In this document: positions 11,027-23,447 of the stretch, in pieces
How the letters are laid out: every line of letters begins with the position of its first letter
Position numbering within the stretch: the stretch's first letter is position 1
Assembly (NCBI GenBank): GCA_030248295.1
Contig: JASANH010000455.1
Coordinates: forward strand, 186,001 to 250,000
DNA length: 64,000 nucleotides
Source: Mesodorylaimus sp. YZB2_4
Lineage: Eukaryota > Nematoda > Enoplea > Dorylaimida > Dorylaimidae
Direction of reading: 5' to 3'
Made by a program: the position numbers and the translations under genes
Notes under the pieces: model-generated
What the model saw: only the letters and a program-made list of their open reading frames with translations
Database searches by the model: none
Told to the model about the DNA's origin: nothing

Positions 11027-12195
11027 TGCAAAAGTTTTCTATTAGTGTGACTATGGCTATACTTTGCCTGTCCTTAGTTAGATTATGTATCGGTTATTGA
11101 ATAGACAGAGTTCTTTTCGAGAACACAAGCCATGCAAGGCTTTGACGTCCATTCTTTGGCTGGCTGACTCGCAATCAGACGCATGCCGATTAGTACCACC
11201 TACAGTGCCTTTTGCTCAAAGTTTAGACAAGAATTTTTCAAGAACACAAAAGGGTTTGTATTTCCTGATCCGAAATTTGTAAGTGGTTGCCAATGCCAGA
11301 ACAAGCAAATCACACTTTTCATGTTACCATATGGAGAATGAGAGTGAAAAGAACTCGTAGGATTGACCCGAATCGACTTTTACAGCTCGCCAGCACTGTC
11401 GCTGCAGATTGCCCGCAAGGGGTCCTACAGCTTTTTCCCGCTCGCTAGTGGTTTGTTGTTTATCTTGCCATGGACAGGGTCCATCCAGGATTCATGTCAG
11501 CCAGGGCGGGTGTCCCTCGGCTTCGACGTCGGTGGTTTCACACCCACACACAAAGATTGAGCCGATATCTGAACAATGGTCTTAACAAGGAGACTCCGAA
11601 AGCCCTGCAGCCTAAACACGCCAAACAACGGAATGCACAAACTGGTCTACTCAAGCTCATAGCACAGGAAGAAAAGATCAACCTGCCAATATTTCGATTC
11701 AAAAATCTTACACTTAGCAGATATATGAGGGAAATGAGTAGATAAGGGCCACCGTGCATGAGTGTTTGGGCAGCACATTCGGCTTTTACCACGTTGGGCA
11801 TGTCAAAAGCCAAGAAAAGCAAATTTCGCCGTAGCTTACTCTTTCTAAATTCAAGTTCTTGTTCTCTAGGTTTTGCCCCTACCAGGTAGAAGTTCATTTG
11901 GGAAGGGAAGAAAGGAAATGTCGCGCCACGAGCAACAAATGCATGCTGGGTGGCACGTTCAGGAACAAAAAGAAGTGCAAATATGAAGTGCATAATGCTT
12001 CACACTTATTAACCTGGCAGCGAACACCAGCATCAGGTCGTAGACATGCAATTGTAAAGCATGCTTTACACTACCGGAGCGCACAAGCTGCTCCTTGGCA
12101 GCAGCGTAGGCATTCGAGTCGTCGTCGAGTGCTCGTGCGGTCGGTTTCCAAGTCGAGTCTCGTTGGAGAAGCAGAGCGATCGGTACGGTGTCGGA
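11027..12195. other. Intergenic, no gene seen
   Basis: Open frames here do not splice into a recognisable protein. The frame of the MSP gene stays open back to 12061, but that extension (rich in Cys/Val/Gly) does not look like an MSP N-terminus and is read as 5' UTR. Confidence 0.5.
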
Positions 12196-12770
12196 ATGGC
12201 CGATTTGAAAGTGGATCCACCCAACGCCGTCTTCAATGCTCCGTTCGCGGCGGCCCGTTCGACGCACACGCTGACAAATGGCGGCAGCGCCCGTGTCACC
12301 TTCAAGGTAAGTGGCCTCGATCATCGATCTCTGGGTGGGCTGCAAGGATCAGGGACTGATTTTTCGCCAGTCGATGGGATGCATTTCCTTTTCAGGTCAA
12401 ATGCACGCACCCCGATCTGATATTGGCGAATCCGGTCTTCGGAGTGCTCGATGCGGGACAAAACGCTGCGCTGAATCTGCACGGTCGATTCAAGGACGCC
12501 CCAGACCCGAAGCAGGCCTACCGCGTCTACATCCAGTACGCCGAAGCGACCCCCGACATGGCTCCAGGCGATGACCAAGCGAAGCTGCGCCAAGGTTGGG
12601 CCAACATCAAGAGTCCGAAGACGCACAAGCTGACCGTCAGTTTCGGAGGCGAGGCCCCGCCAGCCGCCGGTGCTGCGCCGCCAGCCGAGCCGCCAGCCGC
12701 TGATGCCGCCCCACCAGCCGATGCTCCGCCGGCCGATGCTCCTCCAGCCGATGCCCCGCCTGCCGAGTGA
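12196..12770 (+). CDS. MSP-domain protein with Pro/Ala/Asp repeat tail
   Basis: Two exons, 12196-12306 and 12396-12770, give 161 aa. The start MADLKVDPPNAVFNAPF, then FKVKCTHPDL across the splice junction, then YRVYIQYAEA, fits the major sperm protein fold: an immunoglobulin-like beta sandwich of about 110 residues. In nematodes MSP proteins form the filaments that drive sperm crawling and also act as oocyte signals. Small MSP-domain relatives (SSP/MSD types) are also sperm proteins. Unlike canonical MSP of about 127 residues, this one adds a tail of PPADA repeats. The start was chosen because the domain begins directly after it. The specific role is unknown. Confidence 0.87.
12693..12767 (+). 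repeat. 15-bp tandem coding repeat (PPADA units)
   Basis: About five units of CC(A/G)GCCGATGC(T/C)CC encode Pro-Ala-Asp-Ala-Pro repeats at the C-terminus of the MSP-domain protein. Such in-frame minisatellites often vary in length between individuals. Confidence 0.8.
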
Positions 12771-14676
12771 TCGATGATGCTGTGATCGGGTCTGGCCTCT
12801 TGTGTTCTGTTGAAATTGCTGCGTTCTGTCGTGCTTCGACCCGTGCTGTGAATGAGATGGAAAAGAGACTCGGTGTTGGCCATATAGACACAAATAGGAA
12901 ACCACAAGCAGTAGTATAATTGTCTGATAAGCACACGGACGGTTGATCTACCAGTCGAATGCTGGTGCGTGTATTCGCTGCTGATGCTTGTTTGGGGCGT
13001 GTTTCACTCATGGCTACGAGGCTGATAAGACTGAAAAGGAGTGCGTGATATTCTCAATTTATATTTTTGACCGCTTCTAGGCGCATATGCATATGGTATG
13101 TATGTCGAGCCTCCTTCCATGACAAACAAAAGCGTACACCTTGAATGCATCATACTTTGTCGGTAGGATTTAGTGGCAGGAGTTTTCACTTTTTCAAAAG
13201 TAATGTAAAATGCGTATTATCAGCTTAGGGGACTGTGTCACCAAAGAGCGATTAGCCGCACCACCGTTAGTAGCAGCATTGCTCGAGTCAAACGAATTTC
13301 GTCAAACCAAAACCAATAGTTGATCAAAAAGCCAAAAGTCCAAGTCCAAGTCACACCAAAGCCAATAGTTGATTCCGCTATTCCGCTCACCTTCGCAGAT
13401 GAAATGAATTTATCGTCAGGAGAACAAATTGGTGCATTTTATATTGCCCACTGCTGAGCGAGGGAACCGGATTAGCTCCATCAAAACTGGATAGATCTAC
13501 TGTAGCTTGGACCGCAGTGAGGGTTCATGTTCATGAGTTCATGAGCCGCTCCTAGTTCATGAGCCTTCGATAATTGTGTGTTTTACATGTAGTCTGAGAG
13601 CGGCCCTAAAACAGATGGGGCCAGTTTAATGTCTCTGACCTACCATCTCGCCCGCTGGCAATGCCATCTATCTCAAGTCAATGCTGATGCACTGCATCGG
13701 CAGAGAAATCTTGTTCTCTTACATACGGTATATGAGAGGCGTTTTTTAACCAGCAGTCCTGCTGGCCGGCAAAGGAGGGAGGTCGACCGGACAAAACCTC
13801 TTCGAAGTAAAAACAAATAGCGGAGCTCGCACGTCGACGAGTACAGTATCTAAAAACAAAAATATTTGTGTGTGAAGCGCTCGCTCTCCCACAAGGAAGC
13901 TGTGACGATGTAAAGTGGGTCACTTTACAGTCCCTTCAGCGCTGCAGGTCTCATTCGCTATCTGTGCGCCAGCTGCGATGGTTGTTTCGTCTTTTCTCTC
14001 TCAACGACTGCGATAAGGTCGCTGGGTGTTCAAGACGTGCGAAGACGACAAACGGCGTCAAGTGTAAATACGACATTGCCTTAAACTTGAAATCTATAAG
14101 AAAGAGAAGATAGACTTGTAGAGTAGGCAGTGTGGTTGCTGCGGATTTTGTTGAAGGAGCTTCCTCATTTACGAAAGAAGTCAACCCATCAACCTCTAAA
14201 ACTGCACAGGGACCTATATGTCATTTTGATTTTTGAATGCATTCGAAAATCAAAATAAAGGGCAACGACTCAATCGTGTGCCATTGTGGCGCTATTCTTT
14301 GGAGGCCTTGGTAGTTTGGCCGAGCCTGGTAGAGCGATGCGTGCATTTGATCTGTACGAAATGTGCCAATACCTGTACATGGGGCTAGCACTCGGATAGT
14401 AATTACCTCCAACAAGACCATTCACAAACTCAAAGTCCACAAAAACTTGAGTACAGTAGCTTAGAAGCCAGCGAATGAACATAGCGCCTCACTGATCCTC
14501 AACACAACATGCCTGAAAAGTCCATTCGAATTCTAACACAAGCATTGACGTAAAAGATAAAGCACTACACAACATCGCTTCGTGAACTAGTACTCCGTCC
14601 AAAACGAACTTTGTTAACAGAAACTCGAACTCGAACTTAAAAAATATGGTCACTGAAGCACGAAAAACTAACAGCT
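12771..14676. other. Intergenic, no gene seen
   Basis: About 1.9 kb between the 3' ends of the MSP (+) and TRPM (-) genes. Only small direct repeats are visible: a CCAATAGTTGAT segment near 13310 and 13370, and repeated GTTCATGAG near 13525-13565. Confidence 0.5.
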
Positions 14677-17600
14677 TCAGCGTTTACGCACAATTTTCTC
14701 GACGCCTTGAAATCTCCGCTCCATCTTATGAATTAGTTCTCGGCAAGCCATATTCTTCGAAATAGCTTCGTCAAACTTCATATTGACAAATTCTGACCTA
14801 AAATATAAAAGACGTGTTTTTTAAATTTGTAAATCCAAAGTCCAAGTATACTTGTCATCTGAGCGAACAATACATTCGGTCGGCGAGTTAGCCGATTCTG
14901 TTTCGGTCGTACTGCTCATTTCGTCCATTGCTTCAGCTTCAAAGTCCAGAATCGCTCGAGTTTGTTCTTCATTCAGCACCAGCTCTTAAACGTTAGCACA
15001 AATAAAGAACAGCGCAGAGAAACGTTTCTGGGGTCTGTTGCCGATTCGATCTCCTCCCTCTGCTGTCAAAACCCATGGCTTCTCTAAATCAGCCTGGGAA
15101 TCAATTCTGTCCCAAAACATAATCCACTTACTCAAGGCCTGATCGAAGACCCTTTTATCTTTGCGGAAGCAACAACGACGAATAATATATTTGATCAGCG
15201 CATATACATGGCACAAAATCGTCAGCGGGGGTGGAAGCAGAGGTTTGTTCTCGTAGTCCATTATCAGATCGTAACGATAGAATTTCCAGATTGTCAGCGA
15301 GTCCGTTTTAATCGATGTAAAAATATTCCTAGGAAAATAAAGCGTATCAAAACTTGGGAGTTGCGGAAAAAAAAACTTACGTGAATGTCGCGATCAACAA
15401 GTTCAACAGCAGAGCATTCATGATCAGATGATAGGCCGCTTGCAATGCTGGCAGCAACCAATGACCAGGCACGCAGAATTCATCTTTATCCCCGCACAGA
15501 TCGATATCCCACGGAAAGACTTCACCGAATACCATGAAATACGGTTTGTACACCACGTCCCGAACGCTGTTCCAAGTCCAGACGCCCTCGTTGTAATTTT
15601 TGACCGACTCGGCGCTTAATCCGTAAGCCACAATCAAAATCGCGAATATAGTCGATAAATGAAGAAAACTTGTCAGCTGAAATAAGAATTGAAAACTCAG
15701 ATCATCGGGCACGTTATAATAATCAAGACCGACTTACTGTTTCACGGAACATGATGATGTAAGGACCGAACGTCTTGTGGACGGTCATCAGCTCCAACAA
15801 GCGAGTGTACCAAATGACGATATTAACAGTGTACATCTGTCGTACCGAATCGACAACTCCGTACCTACTCGACAGTGTAACACTGACGAGGCGCCGCACT
15901 GGGATGGCGATCAGCAGTAAGCTAGCAGCGAGAAGGGTCACGTTCCAACGCCGCTTTCCAAACGCCTTCAGCTTCATCGACAGTCGCTTCGGCTCGCTCA
16001 TGACAATCTTGTGAAACAAAAGCAAGGATCGTCCAAATAATTACTCGAAACATATGCACGTACCTCCCGCAACAGTTCGCATATGTACACGGCGGCATAA
16101 ACAACAATGAAACATTCCTTCCACGTGTCGAAATTTTCTGGGGTCTTTAGCAGGACGAACCAAGTGTAGATGCACAGGAAGCCAAGATACGCCAACTAAA
16201 GGCAAAAAGCAATGATCAGAACATCAGAACAGCACCGCCAGGGCCTTACAGTCCAAACCCAAAATTTCGTAATCGGAGCAGCATAAAATTCGCGAACTTT
16301 TTCAACGCATTTCAAAGATATGGCTTGAGCAGCGGCGCGACCCATAGCACTAAAAATTTGACAAAATTGAAGAAGCCTAAGAACACGAAAGGCGCTTACT
16401 TGATTGATTCCGCAGTATTAAGCACTTTATTCTGCACAGCTTGCGCTTTCGCCATGTCTAAAATTAATTTTCTGCATCAAACGTTTCGCTGGCCGCAAAC
16501 ACTCGGAACTCACTCTTTTGCTCCTCCCCGCGCTGAGCCTGCAACATCAACTCTTCTTTCGTTTTGAAATCCAACGTGAACATGGCGGGTGGAACGAGGA
16601 TTGATAACAGGACCATGCGATTCATTCGTCGTCGCATATGCAAGCCGCCTTGCCACAAATCGTTCAGCAGTAATTGACACGCTGGGTGAGCAATAAATTC
16701 CTTGTGTCCAGCACGTACTGCCAACGACAAGCACGTTTCATTGCCCCAGCTCGAAATTTCCCTCGTCAAGACCTGCAGAGTCCTGTCATCGTCCATGGTA
16801 TAACATTGGGACAACAGCTGCAGAGACAATCGCCGAAAATCGCTGCAACAAACGAGCTATTAAAAAAAAACCAAGGTATAAAAATGATCAAACCTTACTC
16901 GGCATAGCGATTAAAATCGGCGCACATTTCGTCAGCATTCGGCTCGTCAGCAGCTTCTTTTGCCAATGCCACGTTCAACCGTATGGCAACTAAGGCCTAA
17001 AACATCACCCATTCATTCCAGACAATTGGTGAAAATCAGAAAAGTACTTTCGGCATTGGAGCCAGTCCATTCCTCCACATGCACAAGGCCATGTTGTGTC
17101 GTTTCGTCAGCACTGCCCAAACGAAAAGGTCGTTGAAAGGATGAGACGACAGTTTTTCCTCGCGATAATGAGACGCGTCGTATACGCCACCCATTAGGTG
17201 CCTCATTACCGCACCGATGTCCGGCAAAGTAAAATGATAGCCTGGCCGACGAGCCGTTTTGTTGACTTCTTCCATGGCGGCCAACAATGTGCTCGCCCTC
17301 GAAATTGAGGTCTAAAAAGCGCATGCAACAAATATTAGCCGGGGACAGTTCCAAGCTCACCTTGTTGTACAAAGTCAGTAATCGCTGCTTCGTCAAAAAT
17401 TTCTCCATCGAAACGCCATTGACCAATAATAATTGCACGAATTCCACACGGTCGTGCGTCAAAGCGTCCATCATGCTATTCTCCAAGACCGACACCTTCA
17501 GTGCTTTCGATTCTGTGAACACGTATTCGGTTGCAATATCTGGCCGATTCCAGGTCAGCGTCAATGCTAATCGATCCGAAAGTGGCATTCGCCCTTGCGC

Positions 17601-19382
17601 TTTCAGTAACGCCGTCAGCAAAGCGTTGTCAAAGTCTTGCTGAGTTTCGTTCAATCGAAAAACATTGATCTACAAGTACAAGATCTATGAAATACGAATT
17701 CTGCGACTAATGGAAGAGATAAGCTCACCTTCTTTTTACGTCGCATGCACATCATCAATGTGGCGAATAGAAGATCTTGCAGTGAAGGCTTTTTTATATT
17801 AAACTCTTGACCAATCCGATATTTGATTTGCTGTTTTGTCTTTTCAGGTAACGGACGAGTATTTTCGTTGTATCGATCAGCGAAACCGAGCAGATCAGCA
17901 ACGCCACCGCTTCCATCGACGACGACCACTGGCAAGCCGGGAATATTGGTCACATAGTCCAATACTGTGCGGAGCGATGACTGACCGCCCTTGAGCAATA
18001 CTCCGACCACCGGAACGTTCTTTTGACTAGCTTCGGCCAACGGTTGTTGTCGAATGTATTCTTCCAAGCGGCGACGAAGAATAAGATCGGCCCCGTAACG
18101 ATGCGTAGTGCCGTCATCGACCAATAAAAAGTGCGTGAACGTCTCCAATAATGCAGCATAGCTACTCCGAGGATGGTATTGACCGCGGCTATGATACGAC
18201 ACCTGAAACCCCTCCGTATGGGCGCCAGCTGATGAAATTTTACATTCGGATTCTTCTTTTTTGTCTTTATCGACGATAAAGTCGTCACGATTTTTCAGCA
18301 TTCCCCATGGCGCAATTCCAATCAGCACCGTTTTACGCCTACTGCGAGACGAACTGGCGGAAGCGAATGCGGACGCAACATGTTTTGCGATACCTGAAAA
18401 GAAGGCATAGAGAAGACGAGGGCGGAGAGAAGACTGCTGAAACAAAAAGCAAAATTCAAACTTTGCCAGAAAATCTTTACAAACCCGAGAAGCATTATTG
18501 AGTAAACGAAGCACGTACCGCAGTCAACTCCGCTGCAGATAATCCAAGCGCCGGTTGAACGAGCCGCTTTGACCAGTCCAGCCCCAAAGACTTTCGCCAA
18601 TTTTGGTTGCAGATCAAAGTTTTCCATGCTGCCATGAATCGATATGACCAACTTGGGACGTTTCAACTTCCATCGTTCTTCCAATAGCAATAGCACGTCC
18701 TTCGGGTCCGAATCGAACGTTAATCGAGCGTACTGAGCTTTGTGAGGATGAGGACCGCCTTGGAATTCGATTACGCCGTGAGCATTTGTTGCATATTCTT
18801 TTGTATGGCGTATGATTGACCAGGAATCAAGAGGCCCTCGGGTATCGCTCGTCAGAAAAGGGTGATCAGATGCCCTTCGACCGCATCCACATCTAAACGA
18901 GAAAATTATAAGAAATAATGCTGCAAGGATGGGACGGTCTCATTAGAAAGCAAATGACAACTCATTCTGAGTTTTAGCCAAAACTACAGTAAGCCTCGAC
19001 AGCGTTTTTATCATCTGATCATATGTCTTTTCTCCGAATAGGTGCATTAAAATGATTTCTCGAAGATGGGACTTCGTGCCTGAGTTAGAGACGCGACCGA
19101 CCGCAGTTCGCCCAATTACAACCTGCCTGGGGGCAACAGCGCAACTCAGAGTAAATGAGGCCTACCTTTCTCGATCAGCACTTGTAGGTACTACTTGAAT
19201 ACACTCGCGCCTCTTAAAACTTTTTTCAACCTGAAGCAGAAGAAAAGAAAATCGTAGAATGGCTGAGGCCAACATAAGCTAACCATAAAACTCCCAGAAC
19301 TGCCCGTATTTGAGCTTACCACAGAAGTTCCAGTGCCAGTACCGGTTTGAGTAACTGACGATTCCGACGGTTCCGTCGGCAT
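14677..19382 (-). CDS. TRPM-family cation channel
   Basis: Sixteen exons join in phase to 1176 aa: 19382-19320, 19230-19166, 18892-18519, 18393-17729, 17669-17361, 17311-17048, 16996-16899, 16842-16514, 16457-16400, 16349-16250, 16195-16064, 16007-15738, 15676-15381, 15328-15073, 14982-14852 and 14797-14677. The N-terminal TRPM homology region shows KSFKRREC, LLVDDGTTHRYGAD and VVVVDGSGGVADLLGF. The helical repeat region has HPFNDLFVWAVL. The pre-S1 segment is FYAAPITKFWVW. The pore loop is FGEVFPWDIDLC, where many TRPMs have a similar acidic filter. The TRP helix follows S6 as IWKFYRYDLIM, and the end is a short charged coiled-coil-like helix. There is no alpha-kinase domain, unlike TRPM6/7. 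Nematode relatives (GON-2, GTL, CED-11) conduct divalent or monovalent cations in gonad, gut or dying cells; which one matches is not settled. Confidence 0.93.
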
Positions 19383-20647
19383 TTCGATAAGATATCACGA
19401 TTTTTGCAACTTAATTACTTAATTATCTCGAAAAACTAAAAATGAAAGAGCAACTGACGAAGTTGCGAACGGATATGCGGCCCCGTTGCGCACACTTGCG
19501 CGCGCTTTCGCAGCACATAGGACAGCAGCCGAGTTCGCATGATCGCCCATTTCGGACGATTTTTCTCGAAATTCTCAGCGATAACGTGAGTCAATGTCAC
19601 TGATAAATTTGCAGAGAGAAATGCACTCTATCAAGTATATATGGTTTTGAAGTTTGATCTTGCACTTTTAGTTTTGTATTGAGATTTTTCATGAACTTTC
19701 GGATTCAATAGCGAAAAATTGTAGAGGCATAAAACCTGCAACAAATCAAAGAAATCCAGTAATAGAGCACATTTTTCTTCGCAAAGTTATTACCGATATA
19801 AGCCCACGCTATCACTAAAAATTTCGACAAAAGTCACCCAAAACCAATGAAAACACAAAAACGCATTTCAATGGGCATGTGCACACGGGATTACAATTAG
19901 TCCGTGAAAAGCGGTGAATTCAAACTTCGACATGATAATCATTTCATTTTTTTATGCTTCAAAAACATGATGTAGCCTTTATATCCCTTACTCACATACT
20001 GTAGATAGGACATGCTGAATACAAGCCAGGTCGGTCATCCAACCCCTTCTGGGTATACAGTTTCCTTCTGGTCCTTCACAGTTCTTGCCACTGCTTCCTC
20101 TCACTGGTCGTGCACTCATACTCGTACTTCCACCCTCCCAACCGTACATACCATGTCTCTTCAAGTGCTTGTTCCTCGTTCAGGATCCCAGTCCTATTTA
20201 GTGTAGGTTGGAAACCGCGTGTAAGCCTTTCTATGCTAACGTTTTGAGCGTCGCTGTCCGCAATGTTTTATGTCCAAACGACTCCATGATCAGGCTACAT
20301 ATTTAATAAAGGGGACAGGTATTCATTATTTTTGAGAAAGGAGAGCATTCTTATTTGTTTACTCGCCTGAGCTCGTTCTCATAGGATAGATTAATGGATT
20401 TGCCGCCCGGACCTCATCTTGGAGTCCGTGCTTCATACATACTGTAAATCCCCGAGAAGAAGTGCATGCGTCCAAGTCTCTTATTTCTGAGACAGTGGAA
20501 ATGAACTAGGCAAGCTACGAGCAGTCTGTCTTCAGTGCAGCTGGCTACGACTAGCTCAGAAATCGATACTTCCACTCGAAGACCTCCCCGAAACAAGATC
20601 CCGTCTACATAGCTCGATGGAACGAGAACAGGTCAAACCTGCGCTGA
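19383..20647. other. Intergenic, no gene seen
   Basis: AT-leaning sequence upstream of the TRPM start, probably including its promoter. No coding exon or structured element was recognised. Confidence 0.5.
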
Positions 20648-21565
20648 TCACGGTTGTGACTGAAACAAGCTTCGGCAGGTTTGTCTGATCTCCTTATTCC
20701 ATACCATCAAGACGAATGTGTTGACGCCAATGTCAATGATCAGGACACATCCTCCGTACACAACCGTTCTCATGGCACTCAAAGGATCAGCTACCAATCG
20801 GCTGCATAGCATTACACTTTTGGAAATAATCTGCAATCCACAATGCAGAATGACTTGTTTTTGCAAGATTGGAATCAGAGCCAAGTGGCGGGATATCGAC
20901 AGCCTCCGTCTTTCGAATCTTTTTTGCGTTACAACGAATTATGACCATTAGGACAAGTTGAATGCCACTAGCACAGCCAGCAGTCCGTTATCAACCAGCT
21001 GAACCACGACACCAACGGTGTCTGTAGTCGCCAGGTTAAAAATGTTTGTGCACGGCACGACATCATGCGAGCTCTTTATGAATAGGCCGCCTATCTTGAA
21101 CGGTGCGACGACAAAGGGGAGTAGCCAGCAAACATATGATGCCTGTTTAGTGGTCAGGGTCAAATATCGAAGTGGCGATGCGACGGCCATAATTCTGTGC
21201 AGGGCTATAAGTATCAGCAGCAATATTTCCAAAGGCGCCCCGATAAGGAGGCAGCAGTAGATGAGCGCGCAGGAGTAGAACGGTTGAAGGGCGGACACCA
21301 GGCTCGTTTCTCGAAGGCACTTGTAAGTGCCGAGTGTAATAAAATTCAAGCACATCAGTGCTCTGCAAGCACAAAGGTGGCGGATGATCACGTAAAAGCG
21401 GCTGTCTTTCATAGTGGCGGGTCGAAAGGTGGCGGCCATGATCAAGAAGCAGGCACACACTGACAGAAGTGATAACACCAGGTAGAATCGAACAACTCTG
21501 ATAAAATCCTCTGGCGTCGGAATCTCCAAAATCAACGACTGGTTTAGAGCCGTGTTATTCATCAT
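20648..21565 (-). pseudogene. SR-type 7TM receptor with two in-frame stops
   Basis: A single uninterrupted stretch encodes a rhodopsin-like receptor of nematode chemoreceptor type: start MMNNTALNQSL, several hydrophobic segments, LIALHRIMAVASPLRY at the end of TM3 (HRI in place of DRY), and a C-terminal NKEIRQTCRSLF after TM7. After TM5 (VQLVDNGLLAVLVAFNLS) the same frame meets TAA at 20948-20950 and TAA at 20939-20941. It then continues with FVVTQKRFERRRLS and TM6-TM7. The interval is too short for an intron and no frame change is needed. It is best read as a recent pseudogene; an assembly or base error affecting both sites is less likely. Confidence 0.7.
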
Positions 21566-22025
21566 AGCTAGGTGACCTGACTATTCTTTGTAAGGAAAGC
21601 TGCAAGCACCAAGTGAGCGTGAGTGCTGGCCGAAAATATCGAGTAGCTAGTTCAATAATGAAGCAGCAATCACGGGCAGATAATTAAGTAAGAATTTAGT
21701 TTCTACGACAAATTACACAAGTGGACCCAGGGGCTTCCCACTATACAGAGAATTCTTCAGTGGCCCCTCCCGCGAGTACATATCAAAGGGCTCGAAAACT
21801 CCCTCAACGATGAAAAGTCACAATTGTAATCGAAAACATGCTCTAGTACGATTTCTTCAGCTTGTATCATCAGGAGTAACTGTTAGCTGGGCTCAAATAC
21901 GTGCATTTTGCCGATTTTATTCGGTTAAATAAAGACACGATTCACTCACACGGCAAACACAATTCGGCAAGATTCACCGACTGACTGAACTGACGATCTT
22001 CATAGGCTGCCATGATAAGCGATCT
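21566..22025. other. Intergenic, no gene seen
   Basis: Short spacer between the 7TM pseudogene start and the 3' end of the CK1-like kinase. Nothing beyond probable UTR and promoter sequence was seen. Confidence 0.5.
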
Positions 22026-22964
22026 TTACTCCCCCTCCTCTTCGTCGTCCTCGTCCTCCTCCGATGCCTTCTCCCATTCGAACGGGCCACGCGTGGCGAG
22101 TTTCTTCCGTTTCTGTATCGCGTAGAAGTGCTGACGGAAAAAATCGTACTTGGGCCGCTGGTCGTAGCGCAGTCGTTTGAGTTCTTCATGCATGTCCTTG
22201 AATTCTTTCTCCATGCCCTGCAGCAACTGATCGGGTCCCAAAGACCGTTTTATGCGCGACACGTCTTTGTCGGATTGCAAGTTGTGCCAGGGCAGCTTGC
22301 CGCGTTGAAACTCGATGAGCATGTAGAGCAGGCTCCAAATGTCGTCGTGACGGCCCAGCTCGTGGCCGTTGTGCGCGTCGATGGAGGCATAGCGGACGGT
22401 GCCGCGGAAGCCGCACGCAGCCCTCGGTGGCCGACACACGAATTTACCTTCGTTGTTTAGCATGCGGAAAGAACGGACCAGACCGAAGTCGAGCAAATAC
22501 ACGATTCGAGCGTTCTTCTTGAGGCCAATGGCGTAGTTGCCCGGCTTGATATCGCGATGGACGAAGCCAGCGTTATGCAGCTCCTCGAGACCTTGCAAGC
22601 ATTGCAGACCCAAACGAATGGTGGTCGACTCGTTGAACTGGCGGCTGGGCCTCGCCTTGTGCAGGTCAGCGAGACTGGGGCCGACCAAATTCATGACAAC
22701 GAAATTGAATTTGCCTTCTTCCACTCCCGCACCCAAGATCCCGCACACGTGCTCGGTCTTGCCTCGTAGCTTTAACAGGACGGCTGTCTCCACCTTCAAT
22801 ACTGGGTTCGGTTGATCGGACGCTTCCAACTTCAAAGCCACGGGTGTATTCATTTTCTGATCGAATGCTTCATAGACAGCACCGAATCCACCTTCGGCCA
22901 ATTTCTTGGTCACTTTCCATCGGTTGCGCAATACCGTGTTCACCTTCATATTGGAGAAGGCCAT
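22026..22964 (-). CDS. CK1/tau-tubulin-kinase-like Ser/Thr kinase, intact
   Basis: One uninterrupted exon codes 312 aa from ATG 22964. Upstream codons of the same frame lack an ATG. The kinase has the glycine loop LAEGGFGAVYEAF, VALKLE with the ATP lysine, HRDIKPGNYAIG with the catalytic aspartate, LLDFGLVR with an intact DFG, and CGFRGTVRYASIDAH, the CK1/TTBK activation segment. GRHDDIWSLLYMLIE follows, and the protein ends in a very acidic tail (ASEEDEDDEEEGE). The CK1 group is hugely expanded in nematodes, many members being small, near-intronless and testis-expressed. Substrate is unknown. Two broken relatives lie within 5 kb. Confidence 0.9.
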   Translation of the reverse strand: MAFSNMKVNTVLRNRWKVTKKLAEGGFGAVYEAFDQKMNTPVALKLEASDQPNPVLKVETAVLLKLRGKTEHVCGILGAGVEEGKFNFVVMNLVGPSLADLHKARPSRQFNESTTIRLGLQCLQGLEELHNAGFVHRDIKPGNYAIGLKKNARIVYLLDFGLVRSFRMLNNEGKFVCRPPRAACGFRGTVRYASIDAHNGHELGRHDDIWSLLYMLIEFQRGKLPWHNLQSDKDVSRIKRSLGPDQLLQGMEKEFKDMHEELKRLRYDQRPKYDFFRQHFYAIQKRKKLATRGPFEWEKASEEDEDDEEEGE

Positions 22965-23447
22965 CTTACCAGTCGACGGCGCAACCACGCACTGTCTCTA
23001 GTTCACCAAGCAATGATAAGCAACAAGCAGCAGAAGCAGAATATTATGAAAGTGTAATGCCTAACCCCCACTCTGGACGCGGGAAATTTGAAAATAATTA
23101 TGTTAATCCTATATTGTGTAGGAAAGCTGGTTAAATATGCTCAATTTTCCTGCGCCCTGTTACTAGGCACATACTCAGCGCTGATCGCACTGGAAAGTTC
23201 CTTACTCAGTAAGGGCGCTAATGCGAACGCGACTTTTTGGTGATATCAAGTAACTACTTAGAGCCGTACTAAGTATCCAAGCCTAGCGCGACTGTGACCT
23301 GGTCACGAGCACAGCAAGCAGCTGAATGCAACGAAACTTGAATGTTTGTACCTCCTTTCCTGGAACTCTCTGGGTGGTCTGGTCTTGCGTCTGCGCTACT
23401 TTCACTAACCACAAATAACTAGAGATCCCTTCTTCCACTTTTTCAGG
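22965..23447. other. Spacer, no gene seen
   Basis: I searched this stretch for the SET and MYND parts missing from the downstream SMYD fragment and found none on the plus strand. Confidence 0.5.

Noticed and set aside
12061-12195. N-terminal extension of the MSP-domain protein
   Set aside because: The frame is open, but the MSP fold begins at the ATG at 12196 and the upstream residues do not resemble a signal or domain.
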